DNA from: Saccoglossus kowalevskii
Taxonomy: Eukaryota; Hemichordata; Enteropneusta; Harrimaniidae
DNA length: 27,746 bases
NCBI RefSeq assembly: GCF_000003605.2
Contig: NW_003116447.1
Coordinates: 225,655-253,400 of the forward strand
Reading direction: 5' to 3'
This document shows positions 23,201-27,746 of this stretch, piece by piece. Under the pieces are notes generated by a model that was not told the DNA's origin, made no database searches, and saw nothing but the letters and a program-made list of their open reading frames with translations. Positions within the stretch are counted from its first letter, which is position 1, and the number at the start of each line of letters is the position of its first letter. A program made the position numbers and the translations under genes.

Positions 23201-25051
23201 AATGAATTTAACACAGTGGTGGTATGAGAATTGCATTGATTTTATAATTAATAACACCCAGATACATTCCACAAGTACTTGTAACATCGCTTTCGTGGTA
23301 TCGTATACTTATTTTGCGATTTGTGAATTGTTTCCAGGTTATACGTGACCATAGGCTGTTTACTATTGTAGGAATTCTTTTATTAGTAGACGTTGTTATA
23401 CTAATATCGTGGGATATTAAAGATCCACTAAGACGAAAACTTATCGAGGCACCAGAGGAGGTAAAAAAAACAGTTTATCAGTTTACTGTGTATGCTCCAG
23501 AATGACACAACTGGTCGCCGACGTCTCGAGAGCGAGATAGCGACGAGACTTGTTCGTTTTTGCCCCACAAATTGTGTTCAATTCTCACCCGTCATCGCCC
23601 CGTTATTGCATCTGTTGCTCCACTGATCTACATAACCATGGTATTTTAGAACATTGAATGCGATGACGGGAGAGATTGGAACGGAGATTGGGGCAAAATA
23701 AGTCTCGTGGTTCTCCCGCCTTCCACGACACCTATGCATCCATTTGCGTCTAGGTAGAGCAAGTAACCTAAAGTATTAGCGGACGAGATATTTACCAGCA
23801 AGATAAAATTAAGCAACGTGTTGAATCTACTTTGCCATAATGATATAATATTCTCAAACGTAAAAATGTGCACAGTTTACCGGCATGAAAGATTCAAACA
23901 AAACATCTATTATATATTGAGTAGACACGTGAGTTGCAATAAATGCTATCCATGTATTCATACTATCCATAAGTGCATGATTTATTTGTTTGTAAAGAAG
24001 CTTCATTCATGTGATTTACATTTAATGGATTGTATATATTACAGCCAGACCCAGGAGGAAATGCTGACGTCACTATTATCCCTATTATGCAGCAGTGTCA
24101 GAGTGTTCAGATGACGATATGGCTGGCAGCTATTTATGTCTATAAAGGGGTGCTTATGGTAAGAATATAGTATGAGAAATTTGTTAAATTATTTATCTTA
24201 AAGAAGGTCGGGAAATATGCAAACTACATTGGTTTGTTTTAATAGCTGCAATTTATGATTGGATGAAAGAGTACTCGTGTGCATTGCAGTAAAATAAATA
24301 TCATTCCTCGAGAAACATTAATCCTAAATTGTCGTTATCGGTGTTATAGTCATAATTTTATAAAATATTACTTATGACAAGGTGATTTTCTATTGTCAGT
24401 AATGTGTCAATTTTTGTAAAACCGCACATTTTGTGTCCATTTTCTCCACACAAAAAAACGCGAAATGGGCATTGTACGCCATGTGATTAGTTTATCTAGT
24501 ATCCGGTGACTAAGAATGAGACCCTTTCTCAAAATGCAAGTTATTTTGTATATTGGATATTTGTGTGAACACCAGGAAGATTTTCAATAAACAGTCAGCT
24601 GCATGTCAGGATTATTGCATTATTAGGACATATCTGAGGAAATTTTGATGTAAAATACGTTCTGCCAATGTGACCCTAGCTCTTTAAATAACCAAAGTAC
24701 AAAGGAATGAAATCGCATGGTTTAAACAAAACTTGGATCATCATGTATCATAATGGGCCACAAAGCTACACAGTGAGGGGCGGCAAAGTGAAGTCACAAC
24801 TGTTAACATATTCTGTATTTTATTAGGTGTTTGGATGTTTTCTCGCCTGGGAGACTCGCCACGTTAGTATACCTGCATTAAACGATAGTAAATACATCGG
24901 TATGAGCGTCTATAACATAGTCGTGGCTTGTATGATTGGTGCTGCTTTGTCTTTCATTATACAAGACGATACCAACGCTGCTTTCGGAATTATCTCTGTG
25001 TTTATTCTCTTCTGTACAACGCTAACATTGTGTCTAGTGTTTGTGCCAAAG
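8152..25051 (+). CDS. GABBR2: GABA-B receptor subunit 2-like class C GPCR, partial, 14 exons
   Basis: This entry spans the whole gene; the coding parts are the 14 exons listed separately. Joined they give 631 codons (1893 nt) without a stop, and every junction keeps frame: exons 1-6 are joined in phase 0, 7/8 and 8/9 in phase 1, 9/10 in phase 2, and the rest in phase 0. The family receptor is a plasma-membrane protein that works as a GB1/GB2 heterodimer: GB1 binds GABA and GB2 couples to Gi/o. Domain order by residue of the partial protein: VFT about 1-346, linker about 347-360, seven membrane segments about 364-631. There is no cysteine-rich domain, as expected for GABA-B receptors. GB2-like marks are MSSPYINNL at TM2, a KMKKK stretch in the second intracellular loop, and [20 protein letters not shown] around the third loop. 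Several VFT stretches resemble GB1 as much as GB2. Seven N-glycosylation sequons lie in the ectodomain. The 5' exon or exons and the C-terminal tail are missing from the window. Assignment to the GABA-B family is secure; orthology to vertebrate GABBR2 rather than a lineage-specific paralogue is less so. Confidence 0.93.
9391..9484. repeat. Imperfect inverted repeat around CACCGGTA
   Basis: The left arm (about 9391-9417) contains CACCGGTA at 9404-9411; the right arm (about 9461-9484) contains TACCGGTG at 9468-9475. Complementarity extends outward through AATAAT-like bases and inward to a TGAT/ATCA pair with a few indels, giving arms of about 25 nt around a loop of about 44 nt. It could be a small foldback element or a relic of one. 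Confidence 0.55.
9567..9766. repeat. 32-bp minisatellite, about six copies, with B-box-like motif
   Basis: About six head-to-tail units of roughly 31-32 bp share the core AATCGAACCCCCTAACATAT and a TTCATGACGG segment. Units differ by a few substitutions each. Read on the minus strand, the core is GGGGGTTCGATTC, which resembles the RNA polymerase III B box (GGTTCGANNCC). No A box or tRNA cloverleaf is visible, so this is listed as a tandem repeat only. Confidence 0.85.
11034..11188 (+). mobile_element. TTAA-flanked MITE-like element, copy 1
   Basis: A GC-rich 155-bp block in AT-rich intron. Terminal inverted repeats: the left end AGCGGGGGGTAGTCACCTGC is mirrored by GCAGGTGCGACTCCCGCGCT at the right. 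Flanks are TTAG (11030-11033) and TTAA (11189-11192), read as a slightly decayed TTAA target duplication. There is no coding capacity. It shares the interior (GGAATTGAGTCCC, ACGATAA, CTCATGGGTAGACG, CATGCGCAGGTG) with the copies at 12007 and 22630. Superfamily is uncertain: TTAA duplication suggests piggyBac-type mobilisation. Confidence 0.8.
11390..11560 (+). CDS. GABBR2: GABA-B receptor exon 2 (VFT)
   Basis: Residues 47-103, 57 codons, phase 0 on both sides; acceptor accggttag, donor gtaagt. It reads [20 protein letters not shown], then [31 protein letters not shown] and TPRFSM. The [11 protein letters not shown] block is the hallmark after strand 2 of class C VFT domains: GB2 has YPYFFRTVPSDNAVNP and GB1 has FPTFFRTHPSATLHNP. 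The start LSYA resembles GB1 (LSYG) more than human GB2 (LSFA). The NWT sequon falls where GB2 has QWK. No long ORF covers this exon because the reading frame closes quickly in the flanking intron. Confidence 0.93.
11561..12547 (+). other. Intron 2 (1.0 kb)
   Basis: Intron between exons 2 and 3. It holds the second TTAA element. An open frame from 12326 runs into exon 3 and is an artefact of the intron being open in that frame. Nothing else is recognised. Confidence 0.85.
12007..12159 (+). mobile_element. TTAA-flanked MITE-like element, copy 2
   Basis: A 153-bp copy in the same orientation as copy 1. It begins AGCGGATCGTCACCTGCGCA and ends GCGCAGGTGACGAATTGCCCGCT, preceded by TTCA (12003-12006) and followed by TTAA (12160-12163). 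The interior differs from copy 1 at scattered positions, so the two are old or independent insertions rather than a recent duplication. Less than 1 kb separates them. Confidence 0.8.
12548..12649 (+). CDS. GABBR2: GABA-B receptor exon 3 (VFT lobe 2)
   Basis: Residues 104-137, 34 codons, phase 0. The acceptor is ttgcag and the donor gtaagt. The product [17 protein letters not shown] followed by [17 protein letters not shown] matches the helix-strand unit of lobe 2. Human GB1 has [20 protein letters not shown] followed by SDP; GB2 has a more divergent DIEISDTESFSNDP. AGIKLL and SDP are therefore GB1-like details in a receptor whose membrane part is GB2-like. The exon follows the second TTAA element (12007-12159) by about 390 bp. 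Confidence 0.92.
12650..13436 (+). other. Intron 3 (0.8 kb)
   Basis: Intron between exons 3 and 4. A short TATA dinucleotide run lies near 13045-13060. Otherwise unremarkable sequence with no coding match. Confidence 0.85.
13437..13502 (+). CDS. GABBR2: GABA-B receptor exon 4 (VFT, short exon)
   Basis: A 66-nt exon of 22 codons (residues 138-159), phase 0, between acceptor gagcag and donor gtaagt. It encodes [18 protein letters not shown] followed by VFCH. GB1 has the matching [21 protein letters not shown] and GB2 [21 protein letters not shown]. The exon is too short to appear as an ORF, but homology and splice sites define both ends exactly. Confidence 0.92.
13503..13893 (+). other. Intron 4 (391 bp)
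   Basis: Intron between exons 4 and 5. A 96-codon open frame (13536-13826) lies wholly inside it and shows no family resemblance. Nothing else is seen. Confidence 0.85.
13894..14085 (+). CDS. GABBR2: GABA-B receptor exon 5 (VFT, central)
   Basis: Residues 160-223, 64 codons, phase 0; acceptor gcacag, donor gtatgt. It begins [20 protein letters not shown], then [14 protein letters not shown], and goes on through [20 protein letters not shown]. In GB1 the tyrosine of the corresponding GWYADNW segment lies in the ligand pocket. Here the tyrosine is kept but the preceding tryptophan, present in both human subunits, is glycine (PGGYSDTWW). There is an NHT sequon. YGSKY is GB2-like and KYVW is GB1-like. 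Confidence 0.93.
14086..14550 (+). other. Intron 5 (465 bp)
   Basis: AT-rich intron between exons 5 and 6, ending in a good pyrimidine tract. No repeat or gene is recognised. Confidence 0.85.
14551..14778 (+). CDS. GABBR2: GABA-B receptor exon 6 (VFT lobe 1 return)
   Basis: Residues 224-299, 76 codons, phase 0; acceptor with a pyrimidine tract ending tttgcag, donor gtaagt. It encodes [20 protein letters not shown], then [37 protein letters not shown] and [14 protein letters not shown] matches human GB2 (FHGYAYDGIW). The glutamate that anchors GABA in GB1 (FQEAPLAYD context) has no counterpart, which argues for a GB2-type, probably non-GABA-binding subunit. Three sequons are present (NFT, NNS, NET). 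The satellite intron begins about 50 bp after the donor. Confidence 0.94.
14831..16020. repeat. 51-bp minisatellite, about 23 copies
   Basis: The spacing between successive TAACTCAACTG blocks is 51 bp (for example 15011 to 15062). Each unit is a dimer: a 23-nt half (ACTGTCCTGATACGTATGAC plus TTA) and a 28-nt half (ACTTTCCTGATATGTAATAC plus ATAACTCA). The halves are alike, the 23-nt one lacking the last five bases. Because 51 is a multiple of three, the minus strand stays open over long stretches, giving repetitive 17-residue units around [15 protein letters not shown] regard these as non-coding. Some units carry indels (near 15150, 15650 and 15870). Confidence 0.95.
16020..16285. repeat. Degenerate junction between the two satellite arrays
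   Basis: Irregular, diverged monomers of the same family join the 51-bp and 28-bp arrays. Pieces such as ATACAATGCATA and CTCAACTGTCCT recur at uneven spacing. This pattern is typical of old units at array edges that are no longer homogenised. Confidence 0.75.
16286..18593. repeat. 28-bp minisatellite, about 82 copies
   Basis: Head-to-tail 28-bp units built on TGATATGCAATGCTTAACTC followed by AACTGTCG. Unit length was checked from successive CAACTG positions (16685 and 16713). The main variable site is the dinucleotide after AACTGT, which is CG, AG or TG; a second variant has CTCAATTCAACTG in place of CTTAACTCAACTG. The unit aligns along its full length with the 28-nt half of the neighbouring 51-bp repeat. 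It is AT-rich, has one CpG per standard unit and no open frame of note. Confidence 0.97.
18594..18690. repeat. Decayed satellite units at the 3' edge
   Basis: After the last clean unit, fragments such as TCTCAACTTTCTTGATAATG and TACTGTTCTGAT still resemble the monomer but with many differences. The array therefore fades rather than stopping abruptly. Confidence 0.6.
18991..19051 (+). CDS. GABBR2: GABA-B receptor exon 7 (VFT end)
   Basis: A 61-nt exon: 20 codons (residues 300-319) plus the first base of a split glycine codon. The acceptor taatttcag is strong; the donor gtatta is weaker. The product [20 protein letters not shown] aligns residue by residue with human GB2 [20 protein letters not shown]. 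It is the first coding sequence after the 4.2-kb satellite intron and joins exon 6 as FMGVT|GPVKF. Confidence 0.9.
19052..19586 (+). other. Intron 7 (535 bp)
   Basis: Intron between exons 7 and 8. An 83-codon open frame (19267-19518) lies inside it without recognisable similarity. Nothing else is seen. Intron 8 (19668-19962, 295 bp) is likewise featureless. Confidence 0.8.
19587..19667 (+). CDS. GABBR2: GABA-B receptor exon 8 (VFT to linker)
   Basis: An 81-nt exon with phase 1 at both ends. It completes the split glycine, encodes [16 protein letters not shown] then [10 protein letters not shown] (residues 321-346), and ends with the first base of a split aspartate. The acceptor is tctcgaag and the donor gtaagt. 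The human GB2 counterpart is SREVKVGEYNAVADTLEI. NLS is a sequon close to the membrane. Confidence 0.88.
19963..20113 (+). CDS. GABBR2: GABA-B receptor exon 9 (linker and TM1)
   Basis: A 151-nt exon covering residues 347-397: split aspartate, 49 codons, then two bases of an arginine codon. The acceptor is tatccatag and the donor gtaaat. [16 protein letters not shown] is the short VFT-to-membrane linker (human GB2 GSEPPKDKTIILEQLR). TM1 runs from about [11 protein letters not shown] to [17 protein letters not shown] begins the first intracellular loop. A cysteine-rich domain would sit here in other class C receptors and is absent. Confidence 0.93.
20114..21696 (+). other. Intron 9 (1.6 kb)
   Basis: Intron between exons 9 and 10. 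It contains the CATA microsatellite and, just after it, a small hairpin CAATCTTT/AAAGATTG near 20790-20810. Open frames on the minus strand here are products of the microsatellite (reading Met-Tyr-Val-Cys over and over) or chance. Confidence 0.85.
20670..20734. repeat. (CATA)n microsatellite, about 16 copies
   Basis: An uninterrupted tetranucleotide run of about 65 bp. Its purity suggests a young, length-variable locus. Confidence 0.97.
21697..21829 (+). CDS. GABBR2: GABA-B receptor exon 10 (ICL1, TM2)
   Basis: A 133-nt exon: last base of the split arginine and then 44 codons (398-441), ending in phase 0. The acceptor is gattttcag and the donor gtaagt. [20 protein letters not shown] followed by [20 protein letters not shown] and IVCS is very close to GB2 ([28 protein letters not shown]) and unlike GB1 (IQNSQPNLNNLTAVGCSL). 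It holds TM2, the first extracellular loop and the TM3 cysteine expected to pair with extracellular loop 2. Confidence 0.94.
21830..22902 (+). other. Intron 10 (1.1 kb)
   Basis: Intron between exons 10 and 11, holding the third TTAA element in inverse orientation. Two overlapping open frames at 22240-22532 show no family match. Confidence 0.85.
22630..22784 (-). mobile_element. TTAA-flanked MITE-like element, copy 3 (inverted)
   Basis: A 155-bp copy in the opposite orientation to the other two. It is flanked on both sides by an exact TTAA (22626-22629 and 22785-22788) and so defines the element's ends best. The left end AGCAGGGGGTCGTCACCGGC and right end GTGACGACCCTCCCGCT form the terminal inverted repeats. 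The interior reads, on the minus strand, as in copies 1 and 2. It has no coding capacity. It sits about 120 bp before exon 11. Confidence 0.85.
22903..23010 (+). CDS. GABBR2: GABA-B receptor exon 11 (TM3, ICL2)
   Basis: Residues 442-477, 36 codons, phase 0; acceptor cttcttag, donor gtattc. It encodes [20 protein letters not shown], then [18 protein letters not shown]3 ends at FSKTWRVH. The second intracellular loop carries KMKKK; in mammalian GB2 the corresponding Lys-Met-x-x-Lys residues are reported to be needed for G-protein coupling. Their conservation suggests that this subunit signals. A 26-bp perfect palindrome lies about 77 bp downstream. Confidence 0.94.
23011..23337 (+). other. Intron 11 (327 bp)
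   Basis: Intron between exons 11 and 12. It contains a 26-bp perfect palindrome and is otherwise AT-rich with no further feature. Confidence 0.85.
23087..23112. repeat. Perfect 26-bp palindrome
   Basis: TGGATGTTTATAA is followed directly by its reverse complement TTATAAACATCCA, with no spacer. It could form a cruciform or bind a symmetric dimer; TGTTTATAA also resembles a forkhead-type site on each strand. No function is claimed. Confidence 0.85.
23338..23460 (+). CDS. GABBR2: GABA-B receptor exon 12 (TM4)
   Basis: Residues 478-518, 41 codons, phase 0; acceptor tgtttccag, donor gtaaaa. [20 protein letters not shown] followed by [20 protein letters not shown] corresponds to GB2 [20 protein letters not shown] followed by ILICWQAVDPLRR. 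It contains TM4 and the start of extracellular loop 2 with the conserved DPLRR. Confidence 0.94.
23461..24044 (+). other. Intron 12 (584 bp)
   Basis: Intron between exons 12 and 13. It holds a long imperfect inverted repeat (23541-23710). The remainder shows nothing recognisable. Intron 13 (24159-24826, 668 bp) has no feature that I can support. Confidence 0.85.
23541..23710. repeat. Long imperfect inverted repeat, foldback-type
   Basis: The left arm (about 23541-23604) contains ACGAGACTT, TTTTGCCCCA and CCCGTCATCGC in order; the right arm (about 23657-23710) has their reverse complements GCGATGACGGG, TGGGGCAAAA and AAGTCTCGT. Arms of about 55-64 nt with small gaps enclose about 50 nt. It is GC-richer than its surroundings. 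It resembles a small foldback element or MITE, unrelated in sequence to the TTAA family. Confidence 0.75.
24045..24158 (+). CDS. GABBR2: GABA-B receptor exon 13 (ECL2, TM5)
   Basis: Residues 519-556, 38 codons, phase 0; acceptor atattacag, donor gtaaga. [20 protein letters not shown] is extracellular loop 2 with its conserved cysteine, followed by [18 protein letters not shown], most of TM5 (human GB2: [20 protein letters not shown]). An open frame from 23818 runs through the acceptor from the intron, but only the part after 24044 has homology. Confidence 0.93.
24827..25051 (+). CDS. GABBR2: GABA-B receptor exon 14 (ICL3, TM6, TM7)
   Basis: Residues 557-631, 75 codons, phase 0; acceptor ttattag, donor gttagt. 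It begins [20 protein letters not shown], then [16 protein letters not shown]; the third intracellular loop is nearly identical to human GB2. TM6 is about [20 protein letters not shown] and TM7 about [20 protein letters not shown], ending VPK. The frame stays open to a stop at 25150, but the family break after FVPK and the GT donor place the exon end at 25051. The cytoplasmic tail with its coiled coil must be encoded further on. Confidence 0.94.
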
Positions 25052-25679
25052 GTTAGTAAAGATAATTGTTCTGTGAATTGCCAGTGTATCCGTGCTACTG
25101 AATGCAGGGCCAAGGGAAATACGATTAAAATATATTATGCTCTTATTTAAACACAAACTGAATACGCCCGTGTTCACCCAAACTGCTGTGCTAGTTATAG
25201 CAATGTCTCTCTTGTATTTATGTCCGCTGTTGTAAAATGGCATACTAGATAATGATATTGAGAAATCAAACATATTGCTGAAGGGAAGAAACTTTATTCT
25301 GTAAACAAATGTAACTACGTCGGTTTAGTTATCAGTCTAAAAGAAAAGGCCTCAATGCACCCCGCCCCCGAAAGATGGTAATAGTACCCAAATCGAATTG
25401 ATCTGAAAATACCTATCACTAACGCCACATGAATACAAACACAAAAATTACTGCATCAAAATTGCCCAATAATTATATAAAGCTTGAAGCATAGTGGACG
25501 GAATATATCAGCAATGACAAGGAGACAAATCGTAACGCAAATAATAAATTACGAACTTACAGGCTGTTTTAAAAAAGGATATTCATATTGATCAGTATTT
25601 AATCGACTTGAAAAAAATATTGATCTTCGTGAATCTCTCACCAGATTCCGATAAAAGTAACCAATCATTGAAATTATAA

Positions 25680-25800
25680 CGTTATCGCCATTCTAATGTA
25701 CCTGCCCTTAAGCGAATCTGTGAAAACTATGACGATGTGCAACAATTTGTAATGAACTGTACTCTATATCAAATGCGGAAGAAAACATATTCTCAAATGC
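25680..25800 (+). mobile_element. Fossil scrap resembling an LTR-retroelement integrase zinc-binding region
   Basis: A frame here contains LKRICENY and then DDVQQFVMNCTLYQMRKK. Integrases of Ty3/gypsy-like elements have a similar LxRIRxxYYWPxMxxDVxxFVxxCxxCQxRK stretch in their N-terminal zinc-binding (HHCC) region. Only about 35-40 residues are recognisable, the copy is clearly broken in several ways, and no LTRs or other parts were found nearby, so it is an old fragment. Family assignment beyond an integrase-bearing retroelement is not possible. Confidence 0.4.
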
Positions 25801-26713
25801 TGAAAAAAAAAAAAAAATAAAATGTGTATACCTGGTGGGTAACTATGACATGCCAGTGCCTCTCGCACAATTCATATTTTCAAGTACTCAACATAGATAA
25901 GAACATACACCTTTCTTTGAGCTTTTATATTTTTACATTTCGTAACCCATTCCGAGGGATATTATGTAGTAATAAAAGTAGTTATATAATTATTGTAAAC
26001 GCGATGCCGTCGTTGTTAGTACTAATGCTACAAAGATCTCCCTTTAAATGCAACTTTAATAGTGAACACGTTTTCCTATGAAATTATACATAATCATCAA
26101 TATAAATACCTCGGAAATAGAGATGTAATAGTTATATCCATATAATACATGGGATGCCCAATTATGTGGCCAATTATAACGAGAACTTCAGATTTAAATT
26201 AATAATCGTTGATGTCACTCAATAATAATGAGATACAGTATGAATTTTCATGAATTTGCCACTCAAACCATGATATAAACATCCGATGTGTAGGCCACAA
26301 CTAGCCAGTGCAAGTCAGAAAGGTCGGTGTAGGATTGTGCATTAAACTGTTGCTGTCACTATACCGTGATATACCAAGTTGATATACGAAAAACGTATGC
26401 CGTCGTTACTGAGATTATTCGTTCGGGTAACTATGAATACATAAAATAATTTACTCGTAGTGTCCAACCAGGTCCAATTACAAGAGAAACAATACGGAAG
26501 ACAACACTACATTTAGCTGTTTTGGGTTCGTTAAAATGTCGATTTACATAAAAATGTAGATGTAAACAACATTAACCGATGCATTCCTCGGTACTGTCTT
26601 TACAACGCATATGTTCGCGAGTGTCAATTCCGCCAGCAGAGGGTGGTTGGCGATTATATTTATACACGAAATCAACTAAATTCGCAAAAACATGAGATAT
26701 AGTCCAACATTTC

Positions 26714-26734
26714 TTGGAATGACAGTCATTCCAA
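26714..26734. repeat. 21-bp palindrome
   Basis: TTGGAATGAC and GTCATTCCAA flank a single central A. The arms are perfect over 10 nt. Isolated, with no associated feature. Confidence 0.7.
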
Positions 26735-27704
26735 TAATAATAATAGCACCTATTCAAATAAAGTGTTGATTTTTTGTACCACATAATATTATTATTTAGA
26801 CAATTACTACAATCGCAGGCATTGACTTAACAATTTGAGCGGCCGGGGGTCCGTTTTCTGTTATTTTCACGGTGGTTATGGAAAGTGCGAAGACTTATTA
26901 TAATAGATAGAATACTAGTAAATGGAAATGGGAAATCTAGTATGAATTACCAAGTAAATTGAATACATTTTATGTGTATTTGCACAATGCATGTCATATT
27001 ATAAACCATAGATCCTCAAAACAGGTCTCTGGATGAACCGGTCTTTGAAAGACGAATTTACATTCTGGACCTAGGAGTCCGGATTTAACTTACAGCCCAG
27101 CTTGTGGCTTCATTGACTCGTTGGTGCCCCGTATAACACTTCCAGAAGTGGAGTAAACCAGCTGGAAAAAGCAAAACTTCTATGTAAATACATACACATC
27201 ATTGACAAGCATCTTTGACATCTTTGTCGGGTCTCTTTTACAATATTAGTGGAAACAAGCCTCATTAACCTCCTTGCACAGTCGACAGAGTAAATTCTAA
27301 TAATAATTAGATATCGAATTACTTTAGCCAACTTGAAGTTAACTGAGTTGAATACACCTTTACTCGTCGCCAGACGACAGTCAAACATTTCAGAAGCATT
27401 ATATGGAAAACAAAATGTGACAACTGTGAACAACAACTAGCTACGAAGACAATGAGAAATACATTTTTTTGAATAAGATAAAAATAAAATAAACATGTCG
27501 TTTGTGTTTCCAGTAATCTACTAACCGCGCAGCAGACGGAAGTTCTCAGACGATCACAAATGCACAAAGAAGTGCAAAAACAAACTTGAGCAAAAATATA
27601 TTTTCAAAAATTTCATAAGAGAGTGATTCATGTAAATACTAAAGTGTATTTTGTTTAAAAATAGAGAGTAAATGAAAGGCTTGAAGAAAAAAGCCAAATC
27701 ACAG

Positions 27705-27746
27705 CTAGCAAGCATGACAAAGATGTCGTCAGGCCCCAGCGCCCGA
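27705..27746 (+). CDS. Possible first cytoplasmic-tail exon, cut by window end
   Basis: After an acceptor-like aaatcacag the sequence stays open to the window end and reads LASMTKMSSGPSAR in the phase 0 required to follow FVPK. GB2 proteins continue here with a basic and polar tail (human FVPKLITLRTNP). The local base composition is richer in G+C than the intron. Against it, the stretch upstream is purine-rich rather than a pyrimidine tract, and 14 codons are too few to test homology. Confidence 0.3.

Larger units (their letters stand above)
25052..27704 (+). other. Presumed intron 14 or 3' region (2.65 kb)
   Basis: Sequence after the TM7 exon. It contains a degraded retroelement scrap (about 25680-25790), an A-run ending in AATAAA-like sequence (25803-25820) and a near-perfect palindrome at 26714-26734. 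Open frames of 70-108 codons on the minus strand (for example 27110-27436) lack recognisable domains. No stop-bearing tail exon or polyadenylation signal could be assigned to the receptor here. Confidence 0.6.

Noticed and set aside
23818-24044. Open frame leading into exon 13
   Set aside because: Only the part from 24045 matches extracellular loop 2 and TM5; the rest is intron that happens to stay open.
25052-25150. Read-through of exon 14 to a stop, giving a short-tailed receptor
   Set aside because: A donor (gttagt) sits exactly where family similarity ends after FVPK, and GB2 proteins have long tails. An alternative short isoform cannot be excluded without transcripts.

Overview
The window looks like AT-rich nuclear DNA of an invertebrate animal. 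It carries one spliced gene, on the + strand, whose coding pieces are short exons bounded by consensus GT...AG splice sites and set in long, repeat-rich introns. There are no bacterial-style operons, no compact gene packing and no long uninterrupted ORF outside a tandem repeat. The phylum cannot be fixed from the sequence. A deuterostome or lophotrochozoan invertebrate is my guess, from the intermediate character of the receptor.

The gene is a class C (family 3) G-protein-coupled receptor of the metabotropic GABA-B type, closest to subunit 2 (GABBR2). Fourteen exons between 8152 and 25051 join in phase, with no in-frame stop, into 631 codons. They cover most of the extracellular Venus-flytrap (VFT) domain (exons 1-8), the short linker without a cysteine-rich domain (exons 8-9), and all seven membrane segments (exons 9-14). 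The signal peptide and the first part of the VFT are not seen in 1-8151 and probably lie upstream. The cytoplasmic tail continues downstream; a possible first tail exon begins at 27705 and runs off the window.

Layout: 1-8151, presumed 5' intron or flank with no recognised exon; 8152-14778, VFT exons 1-6; 14779-18990, an intron almost filled by a 3.8-kb tandem satellite; 18991-20113, end of VFT, linker and TM1; 21697-25051, TM2 to TM7; 25052-27746, a large 3' intron holding a degraded retroelement scrap and perhaps the start of the tail exon.

Non-genic structure: three copies of a 155-bp GC-rich terminal-inverted-repeat element flanked by TTAA or near-TTAA (11034-11188, 12007-12159, and inverted at 22630-22784); a compound satellite with a 51-bp part and a 28-bp part that share one ancestral monomer (14831-18690); a 32-bp tandem repeat carrying a pol III B-box-like motif on the minus strand (9567-9766); a CATA microsatellite (20670-20734); and several hairpins. 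I did not find a novel multi-gene system. The notable items are the receptor's mixed GB1/GB2 character, the satellite's construction, and the TTAA element family.
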